In this document: positions 1 to 8,528 of the stretch, one piece after another
How the letters are laid out: each line of letters opens with the position of its first letter
Position numbering within the stretch: the stretch's first letter is position 1
Source of the DNA: Planctomycetaceae bacterium
GTDB lineage: Bacteria > Planctomycetota > Planctomycetia > Isosphaerales > Isosphaeraceae
Assembly: GCA_019237095.1 (NCBI GenBank)
Contig: JAFAHT010000353.1
Coordinates: forward strand, 1-33,265
Length of the DNA: 33,265 nucleotides
Direction of reading: 5' to 3'
Program-made: the position numbers and the translations under genes
The notes under the pieces: generated by a model
The model's input: only the letters and a program-made list of their open reading frames with translations
What the model was told of the DNA's origin: nothing
The model's database searches: none

Positions 1-12
1 TCACCTCGCAGC

Positions 13-783
13 TCAGTTCACGTAGTTGGGTTGAACGCGTGAGCTGACGGCGATACCCTCCCCCTGGGGACTGGCCTCAGCGGGGAGAAGATCGTAGATG
101 GGAAGCCGAAAGACTCGCGCGATGATCGGGCCAGGGACCCGCGGCAGGTAGAGCAAGGTGGCCAGGGCGATCCGCAGATCGAGCCAGAATCCATGGTGGT
201 CCAGGTAGTAGATGTCGTACCGCAGCTTGGTCTGCACGCCATGAAGGCTCGTATCGGGTCCCTGGAGAATCTGGGCCAACCCGGTCAGTCCGGGTGGAAC
301 CCGCAGGCGGTCGCGATACGCGGGGAAGCACCGCTCGAGCTGGGCCACGATCTCCGGCCGCTCGGGACGGGGACCGATCAGGCTCATTTCGCCACGCACC
401 ACGTTGAGCAGTTGGGGAAGTTCATCGAGATGGGTGGCCCGGAGAATCCGTCCGAGCGGTGTCACGCGCGGATCACCCGGGCCCGACCACATCGGGCCGA
501 AATGCCGCTCGCAGTCCTCGTACATCGTCCGGATCTTGTAGATCGTGATGATCCGCCCACAAGAACCCAATCGCTTCTGAGAATAAAGCGGTAAGCCCTT
601 GGAGCCCAGGCGGACGGCGATCAAGCAGAGCAGAATGATCGGCGACGCCAGCACGAGCAAGACGGTCGCTACCCCGAGGTCGACCACAGTCTTGACCAGG
701 TCGTTTGGCACTTGATATGTCGACCTACCCGGCGGCGAGCCCGTCACCATCCCCGAAACCACTTTCCTGCTGCGTGCAACCAT
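13..783 (-). CDS. Sugar transferase (bacterial sugar transferase / WcaJ-like undecaprenyl-phosphate glycosylphosphotransferase domain)
   Basis: Translation contains [35 protein letters not shown] and [10 protein letters not shown], hallmark motifs of the bacterial sugar transferase family, plus an N-terminal hydrophobic segment. The start is placed at the internal ATG at 783 (MVARSRK) rather than 942. Confidence 0.92.
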   Translation of the reverse strand: MVARSRKVVSGMVTGSPPGRSTYQVPNDLVKTVVDLGVATVLLVLASPIILLCLIAVRLGSKGLPLYSQKRLGSCGRIITIYKIRTMYEDCERHFGPMWSGPGDPRVTPLGRILRATHLDELPQLLNVVRGEMSLIGPRPERPEIVAQLERCFPAYRDRLRVPPGLTGLAQILQGPDTSLHGVQTKLRYDIYYLDHHGFWLDLRIALATLLYLPRVPGPIIARVFRLPIYDLLPAEASPQGEGIAVSSRVQPNYVN

Positions 784-1607
784 AAGTTGGGCTCCCCTTC
801 GATGGGCATCACGATGGAACTTTGAACCGTCGCCGCAAGACATCCCGAGAAACCGCATTTCCGCCGATGAGCAGGACGTTGATCGGGGCCCGGAATGTCC
901 CCGCGTGCATGACCACCCACCGCCAAGACCGTCATTCAGCAATCGGTCGGATCTCTCTTTACCCCCAGACAGTCCAGAAGGTCATCACACGTGCCTAAAT
1001 CAACCGCGAGCTGAATGATATCACAGGCGGTACGATGTTTAATCTTTCGTTTATACAGCGACCAAGACGGAGATTCAAGAACAAGAATTCCGAGAAGTTA
1101 GAAAGAAAATAACCCGATTAGACTGCTTAAATAAACTGCTCGCACAGGGAGCAAAGAGTGGCGGACAGACGCCGTGAGACAACGATCCGTTTGAAAAAAC
1201 GCTTTGAGTTCGAATCGAACGCCGGTTAATGATGATGATCAGGAACTCCCCTGATCTTGTGGAGCTGCTGAAGGACAGATGCTAACTTAAGCCACTCACA
1301 CAGATTTGCATGCACTTGTTCAGAAAAAGAAACGAGCGCCAAGGCTGCTGCTCGGCAGATTATTGCCGATGGGGACGGGGCGTCCTGCCTCCTTGTAGGC
1401 TGCCCCTTTTTCTCCCTCACCCCCGCGGACTCGGGCACGAAGCCGGGACGACCCTTCTACGGGCGCGAGTCCGAAGCTTATAGTACACGACGGTCAGGCA
1501 CGGGAACGTGAATGCCACTCACTTTCCGGCCCATGTGATCCGGAATGCTGACGTGCCAGAGGATCGAGAGATGCTGCGCCCCGCATCGAGTCGGAAGGGA
1601 GCCGGCG

Positions 1608-1911
1608 ATGGGGACATTCGCCGGGAATAATGGCCACCGCACAGCGAACCCCGCGGAGGGACAGCCCACCCGTGACGCGGCCTACGAGTGGGTCGCGCGG
1701 GAGTTCCTCCGCAAGTTTTCGCTCGATCGAGATGAAGGTTTCGCTGCCGCAGTTGCGCGGCGCTTCATGGAAGCACCGGCGAAAGTCGGCTGCCCAGCGA
1801 TCGGCAAGTGGATTGATAAGAGCCTGCTTCACTTCGGCTGGACGCAAAATGACTTGGCCGACTGGCTCGGCGTCGACCGCTCCGCCGTGGCCAAGTGGAC
1901 CGCGGGGGGGC
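1608..1911 (+). pseudogene. Truncated helix-turn-helix protein, interrupted by the adjacent IS-like element
   Basis: In-frame translation ...KWIDKSLLHFGWTQNDLADWLGVDRSAVAKWTAGG has an HTH_XRE-like pattern. It is preceded by an SD-like GGAAGGGA. Coding character stops where sequence antisense to the transposase begins. Confidence 0.55.
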
Positions 1912-3245
1912 CATCCTCACAGGGAGGGGTTTTTTGGAACCGGGGTCGGGGGTTGATCGGGGGACGGTCTGAAATTCGCTCGGATCTCCAACCACGGTTC
2001 CGGTTTCCATTGGGGCTTTGGCAACGCATGTCCTGCGATCAGAATGGCCATCAACACCGCCATTCCTTGGCGGAAAACGCTCATCAAACGTTGTTTGGTT
2101 CCCGAGGCTCGCTTACGCGGCGTTCTTGGCGAAGGTACGCGGCGGGCGACATCTCGTCTTGTTTTAGTCGGTCGGTCGGCGACTTGCTCGACGGCGCGCT
2201 TGGTTCCGGAGGTGAAGGGTGGCAGGGGTCGCGACTGGTCGTCTGCGTCGGCTTCCCCGCCGACGGCGAGCACGTGACGAGTGGCGACGGCCAGTACCAG
2301 CCACAACCGACGGGCGCGGTCGGGGTCGGTCATCCGGCTCTTCGGCCATTGCCAGCCCTGGCTTTTCAGCAGCTTGAACCCGTGTTCGATCCAGGCCCGC
2401 ATCGCATACCACAAGCCTTCGCTCTGGTCCGGTTCCAAGTCGGTCAGAATGAACCAGGGTTCCTCGTGACCAACCTCCCAGCAGGCGAAGAGCGTGCAAT
2501 CGAGCCGTCGGCGCGGTTTCTTCGGGAAGGCCACACCGCGTCCTTTCCACCGTTGGCCCGGCTTTGGAACAAGTGCCGTCACTGGGACGCTCGACCGCGA
2601 TCGGTTCTTGCGGAACTTGCTCAAGCGGTTGATTCGCATCAACGGGTGCAAACCCAGAGCGACGATCTCCTGAAACAGCCAGCGGGCATACAACCCGCGG
2701 TCGGTCATAACGATCACGGTCCATCCGGCAGGAACCAGGGGCTGAACCAAGCGCAAAAGCGCGATCCACTCGGGTTTCCAGGGGTGCCGGACGTTGGCTT
2801 GCATGATCTTCCAGGCCACGGGGCACGCGCTGCCGCGATCGAGGATACTGATCGACAGGACTGTGAAGCGGTCGCCCAAACTGGTGGCATCTAGGGCCAA
2901 GGCCAGTTGGTTCGACCGCCATCCTTTCAAGGCCCAGGCGATGAGGTGAGCGAAGCAAATGGTGACGTCGAGTTCGCGACGCCGCGTTCCGGACTTGGCC
3001 GAGGCCGGTTGATAGAATTCCTGCAACCGCGAGCGGATGGTCGAGTAACCCACGCCCAGCACACGAACCAACATCAAGACAACGCTGCTCAGACCGCACC
3101 GATCAGCCAGGATCGCACCGAAGCTGTAAAAGGCCAGGACAGTCGCTTGAGGCCGAGAAAGACATGGGAAAGCCGAGACGACCTCGTGAGTCCACGAGTC
3201 CAGTGCATTGTGGCGAGACATGGCCGAACCCTCCGTAACAACTGA
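1904..3245 (-). mobile_element. Insertion sequence, IS4-like DDE transposase; boundaries approximate
   Basis: A single transposase ORF fills the element. Possible imperfect inverted termini (GGGAGGGGTT near 1922-1931 versus AACCCTCC near 3228-3235) and a possible 5-bp flanking repeat ACCGC (1899-1903 and 3246-3250). Neither is decisive, so the ends are tentative. Confidence 0.5.
1917..3221 (-). CDS. IS4-like DDE transposase
   Basis: ORF with LALDATSLGDRF (first Asp), WTVIVMTDRGLYARWLFQ (second Asp) and GLWYAMRAWIEHGFKLLKSQGWQWPKSRM (Y..R..IE.GF..LKS.GW, Glu region), matching the IS4-type DDE fold. The start is taken at MSRHNALDSW. Confidence 0.87.
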   Translation of the reverse strand: MSRHNALDSWTHEVVSAFPCLSRPQATVLAFYSFGAILADRCGLSSVVLMLVRVLGVGYSTIRSRLQEFYQPASAKSGTRRRELDVTICFAHLIAWALKGWRSNQLALALDATSLGDRFTVLSISILDRGSACPVAWKIMQANVRHPWKPEWIALLRLVQPLVPAGWTVIVMTDRGLYARWLFQEIVALGLHPLMRINRLSKFRKNRSRSSVPVTALVPKPGQRWKGRGVAFPKKPRRRLDCTLFACWEVGHEEPWFILTDLEPDQSEGLWYAMRAWIEHGFKLLKSQGWQWPKSRMTDPDRARRLWLVLAVATRHVLAVGGEADADDQSRPLPPFTSGTKRAVEQVADRPTKTRRDVARRVPSPRTPRKRASGTKQRLMSVFRQGMAVLMAILIAGHALPKPQWKPEPWLEIRANFRPSPDQPPTPVPKNPSL

Positions 3246-3515
3246 ACCGCAAGAAGCTGGCGATGAGGCTGTGGGTTGCCTGATGTCCGGTGATGAGCAA
3301 AGCGACAAGCGGAACTTCATTATCCGGGATCGCTGAGTGCAGTGAGACCGGCGAGGGGAGGCATTCTCCGGTGAGCACGCGGCCAGCTCCGCCGATTTCG
3401 AGATTGAACTGTGTGGAGGATCACTCCCTGGTACAATTCATGGCAGAAGCAGGGCCGGCTCAGCTCGATCATGCTAGCGAACCGCAGCCTCCGCGAGATA
3501 GCAGAGGAGACGATC

Positions 3516-4253
3516 ATGGCGATACTTCCTCGGAACGTGACCGACCAAGATCAGGACATCGCTTATCCGACGCGGGATGGCAGACCCATGGGTGAAACCG
3601 ACCTCCATCGCAACAAGATGGCGGACCTCATCGAGACTCTGGAGGATCATTTTAGCGGGGACCCTAACATCTACGTATCTGGCAATCTTCTGGTGTTCTA
3701 CGAGCGCGGTGACAGGCGAAAGCACGTCTCGCCCGACGTGTTCGTGGTACGTGGCGTACCCAAGAAGCCGTTGCGGGATCATTACTTGATCTGGCGCGAG
3801 GGAAAGGCCCCTGAATTCGTGATCGAGGTGACATCCAAGTCGACCCGCGGGGAGGATCAGAAGAAGAAACCGATCCTCTATCGCGACGTCTTGAAGGTCG
3901 CCGAGTATTTTCTCTTTGATCCGACCGAAGATTACCTCAAACCGCCGTTTCAAGGGTTCCGACTGGTTGAGGGCCAGTACGTTCCGATCGAGCCAGTGCA
4001 GGGCCGTCTCCCCAGCACCGTGCTGGGGCTGCACCTGGAACGCTCGGGAGTGGACCTGAGGGTCTTTGACCCCACAACGAGGAGGTGGCTGCCGACTCCA
4101 CGTGAGCGAGCCGAGGCCGAGCGTGAGCGAGCCGAGGCCGAACGTGAGCGAGCCGAGCGCGAAAAAACCGAGCGGACGCGAATCGAGGCCGAGGTGATTC
4201 GCCTAAGGGAGGAGAACGAATCACTCAGACGCCGGCTGGGCAAGCGGAGTTGA
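3516..4253 (+). CDS. Uma2 family (DUF820) PD-(D/E)XK nuclease-like protein with C-terminal coiled-coil
   Basis: Translation has SPDVFVVRGVPKK...LIWREGKAPEFVIEVTSKSTRGED...KPILYRDVLKVAEYFLFDPTEDYLKPPFQGFRL, typical Uma2 architecture. The tail is ERAEAERERAEAERERAEREKTERTRIEAEVIRLREENESLRRRL. Confidence 0.9.
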   Translation: MAILPRNVTDQDQDIAYPTRDGRPMGETDLHRNKMADLIETLEDHFSGDPNIYVSGNLLVFYERGDRRKHVSPDVFVVRGVPKKPLRDHYLIWREGKAPEFVIEVTSKSTRGEDQKKKPILYRDVLKVAEYFLFDPTEDYLKPPFQGFRLVEGQYVPIEPVQGRLPSTVLGLHLERSGVDLRVFDPTTRRWLPTPRERAEAERERAEAERERAEREKTERTRIEAEVIRLREENESLRRRLGKRS

Positions 4254-4657
4254 TCGATGAGCCAAGGACCGGGAAAAGCGGCGGCTCGCCAGTACCCTAG
4301 CACGACCGACTCGTCGATGCGAGCGGATTGCTGAGCGTGTTCGCCCGGAAGTAGAAGCATTGGCCACGAGAGAGGCCTTGGAAGCCCTGGCCACGCACCT
4401 TTATCCGGGATAAATAGGGGGACTGGGATGTCAGCGTGCCCTTCTTGGTGAACCGCCCGCTCTGCATCCCTCTCTTGGCTGCCACCGGCCCGCCTTGACC
4501 GCTGGGCGGTCGATACGTAGACTCCCCGCTTGGACCTTGGGGCCTCTTGCGAACGGCTGGGATTGCGAGACGGCTTTTCGGATCGCTGAGGGTTCGCAGG
4601 AAGCGGCCCGGCGCACACTGCGAACATGTCGCGCCCAAGAGACCAGGGACGGTGTTC

Positions 4658-5374
4658 ATGGAACTGCTGGTTCCTTCTCATTCGGCTCTCCCGGTCCGGG
4701 CGTGGAATGCCGTGCGCAGTCGGGGTCCGCGTTACGCCTGGCACAAGGCCCTCAGACGCGTTCTTGGCCGCTGGCCGTCCTGGAAACGGCACTGGCTGTA
4801 TTCCGATCCGCGGCTTTACTGGACCTTGCGTGGCGGGGAAGACTACTTCCGCGAGCAGGAAGGACAGGCCGCACGCACCCTCCGTACCGAATGGCTGGCC
4901 CAGCGCCTGGCCGCTTATCGTCCGGCGTGCATCCTGGAAATCGGCTGCGGCTATGGCAAGTTGCTGCGGGCCCTACGGTGGCGGATCGATGTTCCGCTGG
5001 TGGGCCTTGACTTCAGCACGACGCAGCTCGAGCATGCCAGGCGGTTTCTGGAGGGCCTGGACGATATCGAGATCCTCCTGGGCTGCGGCGAGTGCCTGCC
5101 GTTTCCCGACGGTGCGTTCGACATGGTAGTGACTTCGGCCGTCATCTTGCACAACCCGCCCAAGGCCGCGGAGCACATCCGCCGTGAGGTCCTCCGCGTG
5201 GCCCGCCGGTTTGCCGCCCATAACGAGGAGACGAGCCGCAGCTACAACCGCTACGGATACGACACCGCGGCCTGGTACCGGAGCCAGGGTATCGTGCTGG
5301 CCGAGTCGGGGCCGATTCCGGTGGACCCTGATCCGGCTACATCGCAGTTCTGTGTGGCCAAGCTGTCTCCGTAA
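4658..5374 (+). CDS. Class I SAM-dependent methyltransferase
   Basis: ILEIGCGYGKLLRAL (motif I), LVGLDFSTTQLEHARR, and GECLPFPDGAFDMVVTSAVILHNP. The start is at the internal ATG (MELLVPSH). Confidence 0.88.
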   Translation: MELLVPSHSALPVRAWNAVRSRGPRYAWHKALRRVLGRWPSWKRHWLYSDPRLYWTLRGGEDYFREQEGQAARTLRTEWLAQRLAAYRPACILEIGCGYGKLLRALRWRIDVPLVGLDFSTTQLEHARRFLEGLDDIEILLGCGECLPFPDGAFDMVVTSAVILHNPPKAAEHIRREVLRVARRFAAHNEETSRSYNRYGYDTAAWYRSQGIVLAESGPIPVDPDPATSQFCVAKLSP

Positions 5375-5389
5375 CCAGGTGAGACCCGG

Positions 5390-7282
5390 ATGCTTGATCT
5401 TGGACTGGCTCTATTCCTCGCACTCGTGGCGGCCGGCATCGGTAAGCGGCTGCTGAGCTGGATCGGCGAGTTGCCCGACCATCCACTCGATGCGCTGGCC
5501 CTGGCGACTCCGCTGGGACTGGGGCTGCTGGCGCTGGGTTGCCTGCTCCTGGGACAGGCAGGCTGGCTGAACCTGGTGGGCCTGGCAGTGCTTCTGGGAG
5601 TGGCTACTGAACTCGGTCTACTTGCTGGATTCCGCCTTTTGCGCGAGCTGGCGAGGCATTCGCTGAAATGGCCCGAAAAAGGCTTGACCACGGTCGTCGA
5701 CCGGCTGCTGCTCGTGTTCCTGGTGCTCACGCTGGGGGCAACAGCCCTGGCCGCGCTGGCGCCCGTCACCGATGGCGACGCGCTCTGTTATCACCTGCAA
5801 GTGCCCAAGGTCTTCCTGGTCCGGCAAGCGGTCTATTTCGATCCCGACTTGCATGAGACGGTTTATCCCCTGGTGACCGAGCTGCTCTATGCGATCAGCC
5901 TGGAGTTCCGTGGGCCAGTCGCTTGTCGCTGTCTCCAGTGGGTGCTGGGGCTTGTCTTCGCCGCCGGTGTGGCGGCTCTGGCGCGTCCCAGCCTGGGCCA
6001 AAGGGCCTGGTGGGCCGCCGCGCTGGCGGTCCTGGTGCCGGCGATCAGCAACGGCATGGCGGCTCCCCTGAACGATGTGTCCCTGGCCGCCTTCGGAGTG
6101 GCGGCGTTCCTGGCCTGGACACGATGCTTTGACCGTCCTTCTCGGGCCGCGACCCTGGTGGCGGGAGCCTTCACGGGCCTGGCGATCGGGGTGAAGTACC
6201 CTGCTCTTGTGTTGGCGGGCCTTTTGACCACGGCGACGCTCTTGCGTCCAGTTCTTGATCCGGCGTGGCGGTCGCGGCGAGCAGTGATCCGAACGCTGAT
6301 GATGGCCGCGGGATTCCTGGGAACGGCCGTGCTTCTGGGCGGAGCCTGGTACCTGCGGGCGTACGTCTACACGGGCAATCCGGTCTTTCCGTTCTTCAAG
6401 AGCTGGTTCGGCGGAGCGGGGCTCGACGAGGTACTGGCGCCGATCAAGCGACCACTCGCGGTGAATGTTTGGAGCTTGCTGGGCGCGATCGTTCCGCTGA
6501 CCCTCGAGCCCGATCGATTCGACAGCTTCGCGCACCAGTTCGGGCCGGTCTTCCTGCTGTTCTTGCCCGCACTTCTGTTCGAGCGCGCGCCCCGCCGCGT
6601 GCTGGGCCTGGCGGCCGTGGCTTATGCTTTCCTGGTGATGTGCATGACTCAGCGGCAGAGCATGCGGTTCCTCTTGTTCGCGGTGGGGCCGATGTCGGTA
6701 GGCATCGCTTACCTGGCCACGCGCTGGCTCGAGCGTGGAACGAGACCGGCGCGGGCGCTGGTGATGGCCCTGATGCTCGTGCTCGGCCTGGAGACCGGCC
6801 TGTCGCTCACCCGAGGCGCACGCGCGGCGGGAGTCGTGCTGGGAAGGGAAACGTTTGCCGAGTTCCTAGGCCGGTGCGAGCCGACCTACCGCGTTGGTCG
6901 TTGGGTTGCCCGCAACCTGCCGGCGACGGCTCGGTTGATCGGGCAGGATCATCGCGGCTTCTACATCCCCCGCGGATACACGATGGAACTGGCCCATCGC
7001 CGCCGGACGGGCCTGGGCCAGAACAAGGAATCGTCGCGCGAGATTGTAGAGATCCTCAAGCGAGAGGGTTACACGCACCTCATGATGTGCCCGCCGGTTG
7101 AAAAAGAGTCGGTCGAATTCGATCCGACGCTGGGACAGCTCCTCTCGCCCTGGCTGGCGGCCCAGACACCGCTCTTTCACGAGGATCTGGCCGACCCCGA
7201 CGGAGTCGTCCGGAGCTATTCCATTTATGGACTCGGCGACGAGGCGGTGGGGGTACACGGGAAGGAGAGCCTGCCCCGATGA
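5390..7282 (+). CDS. Polytopic membrane protein, GT39/ArnT-like (GT-C) glycosyltransferase family
   Basis: 630 aa with many hydrophobic segments. The first luminal-type loop reads APVTDGDALCYHLQVPKVFLVRQAVYFDPDLHETVYPLVTELLYA, with acidic residues typical of GT-C enzymes. It starts 15 nt after the upstream methyltransferase stop. Confidence 0.7.
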   Translation: MLDLGLALFLALVAAGIGKRLLSWIGELPDHPLDALALATPLGLGLLALGCLLLGQAGWLNLVGLAVLLGVATELGLLAGFRLLRELARHSLKWPEKGLTTVVDRLLLVFLVLTLGATALAALAPVTDGDALCYHLQVPKVFLVRQAVYFDPDLHETVYPLVTELLYAISLEFRGPVACRCLQWVLGLVFAAGVAALARPSLGQRAWWAAALAVLVPAISNGMAAPLNDVSLAAFGVAAFLAWTRCFDRPSRAATLVAGAFTGLAIGVKYPALVLAGLLTTATLLRPVLDPAWRSRRAVIRTLMMAAGFLGTAVLLGGAWYLRAYVYTGNPVFPFFKSWFGGAGLDEVLAPIKRPLAVNVWSLLGAIVPLTLEPDRFDSFAHQFGPVFLLFLPALLFERAPRRVLGLAAVAYAFLVMCMTQRQSMRFLLFAVGPMSVGIAYLATRWLERGTRPARALVMALMLVLGLETGLSLTRGARAAGVVLGRETFAEFLGRCEPTYRVGRWVARNLPATARLIGQDHRGFYIPRGYTMELAHRRRTGLGQNKESSREIVEILKREGYTHLMMCPPVEKESVEFDPTLGQLLSPWLAAQTPLFHEDLADPDGVVRSYSIYGLGDEAVGVHGKESLPR

Positions 7283-8292
7283 GCCACGGCCATCCGACAC
7301 TTGCCGACTTGCGTGCGACCGTCCAGAAGCAGCGGCATCGCGAGATTGGCAATTGGTTGGCGCGTCGAGTCGCTCGGCCGACGGCTGTGTATGGAAGCTG
7401 GGTCGCCGTCCGCCTTGGCCTGTCGGCGCACCAGGTGACTCTGGCCGCTCTGGCTGCGAGCCTGGGCGGGGCGTTGGCGATCGGAACGGGCTCTCGGGCG
7501 GGCTTCGTGCTGGGCGTGGCGCTGACTCACCTGGGCTTCTGGCTCGATCATGTGGACGGCCAGGTCGCTCGCTGGCGAGGCACGGCCTGCCTGGATGGGG
7601 TCTATCTCGATTACGTGATGCACCACGTGGGCAACTTCGCCCTGGGATTCGGTCTGGGGTTTGGACTGGCCAGCCGGTCGAGTCAGCCGGCCTGGGCCCT
7701 CGCCGGGTTCGCGATCGCTGGGGGCTGGGCGCTACTCAGTTTGCACAACGATTGCCTTTACAAGGCCTTTTTTCAACGCCTCAAGAGCGCAGGCGGCACT
7801 TACCTTGTCGCCGGCGGCAGCGGCAGCCGGCCTTCGCCCCCGGCATCCTGGCCGAAGCGTGGCATCGGCCTGTTGAGCTGGCCTTTGTACAAGGTCTGCG
7901 AGCCGCACGTGGTCTTGATGATCATCACGGGATTGGCCGTTCTGGCCGGTGTCCGCCCATCGCTCTGGCTTTCTTGCTGGCGTTCCGGCATCCTTGTCAT
8001 GGCCATGCTGGCCCCCTTGTTGGGCGCGGCCCGCATCGCCCGCACGGTCACGCGCGGATCGGCGGAAGCCGAGTTCTCCAGGTGGTTCCGCTCCGCCGCT
8101 CCGTCGGCCTTGGGCGTTCCGGCTGCCGCGCCGTTTTTCTCGGGCATCGACGTGCCTTGCGAGACCGAACTCGGTTATAATTCAATGTTCTGGAGTTCGC
8201 CGGCAGCGCTGCGGCGCCGACAAGGCAGCTCGATGTCTCCTGTTGCGGCGGTCGTGGTGATGGACATTGGTCCGGTGCCGGAGGCGCCGTGA
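7279..8292 (+). CDS. CDP-alcohol phosphatidyltransferase family protein
   Basis: Motif DHVDGQVARWRGTACLDGVYLDYVMHH fits DxxDGxxARx8GxxxDxxx(D/H). Several TM segments. The start overlaps the upstream stop (ATGA). Confidence 0.82.
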   Translation: MSHGHPTLADLRATVQKQRHREIGNWLARRVARPTAVYGSWVAVRLGLSAHQVTLAALAASLGGALAIGTGSRAGFVLGVALTHLGFWLDHVDGQVARWRGTACLDGVYLDYVMHHVGNFALGFGLGFGLASRSSQPAWALAGFAIAGGWALLSLHNDCLYKAFFQRLKSAGGTYLVAGGSGSRPSPPASWPKRGIGLLSWPLYKVCEPHVVLMIITGLAVLAGVRPSLWLSCWRSGILVMAMLAPLLGAARIARTVTRGSAEAEFSRWFRSAAPSALGVPAAAPFFSGIDVPCETELGYNSMFWSSPAALRRRQGSSMSPVAAVVVMDIGPVPEAP

Positions 8293-8395
8293 GTGTCGCG
8301 ACCGGACCGAACCCCGATTGTGCTTGTTCCCGTCAACTCTATTTATGCGTCTTTTCTTGGGTGAGTGTCGCGACCGGACCGAACCCCGATTGTGC
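8289..8395. repeat. Two identical 35-bp direct repeats separated by 37 bp
   Basis: GTGAGTGTCGCGACCGGACCGAACCCCGATTGTGC occurs at 8289-8323 and again at 8361-8395. Confidence 0.95.
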
Positions 8396-8528
8396 CTGGA
8401 CTGTCTACCAATCCGGGCGCAAAGAGCCCGAAGGTCGAGCATCAAGGGCCTTGAAAGTCCCAGGCTGAGCACCTTCCTGATGCTCGAGACCGGGCGAGAC
8501 CTGCCGCGGCAGGCGGCTTGAGGATTGC

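Noticed and set aside
1917-2894. Long + strand ORFs (for example 1545..2894) and other ORFs antisense to the transposase
   Set aside because: Beyond about 1911 they are the reverse complement of the transposase, which has clear DDE-family motifs. The antisense translation shows no family signature.
8289-8395. Calling the 35-bp repeat pair a CRISPR array
   Set aside because: Only two repeats and one spacer, no cas genes and no matching array in the window. Reported as a repeat with a CRISPR-like geometry only.
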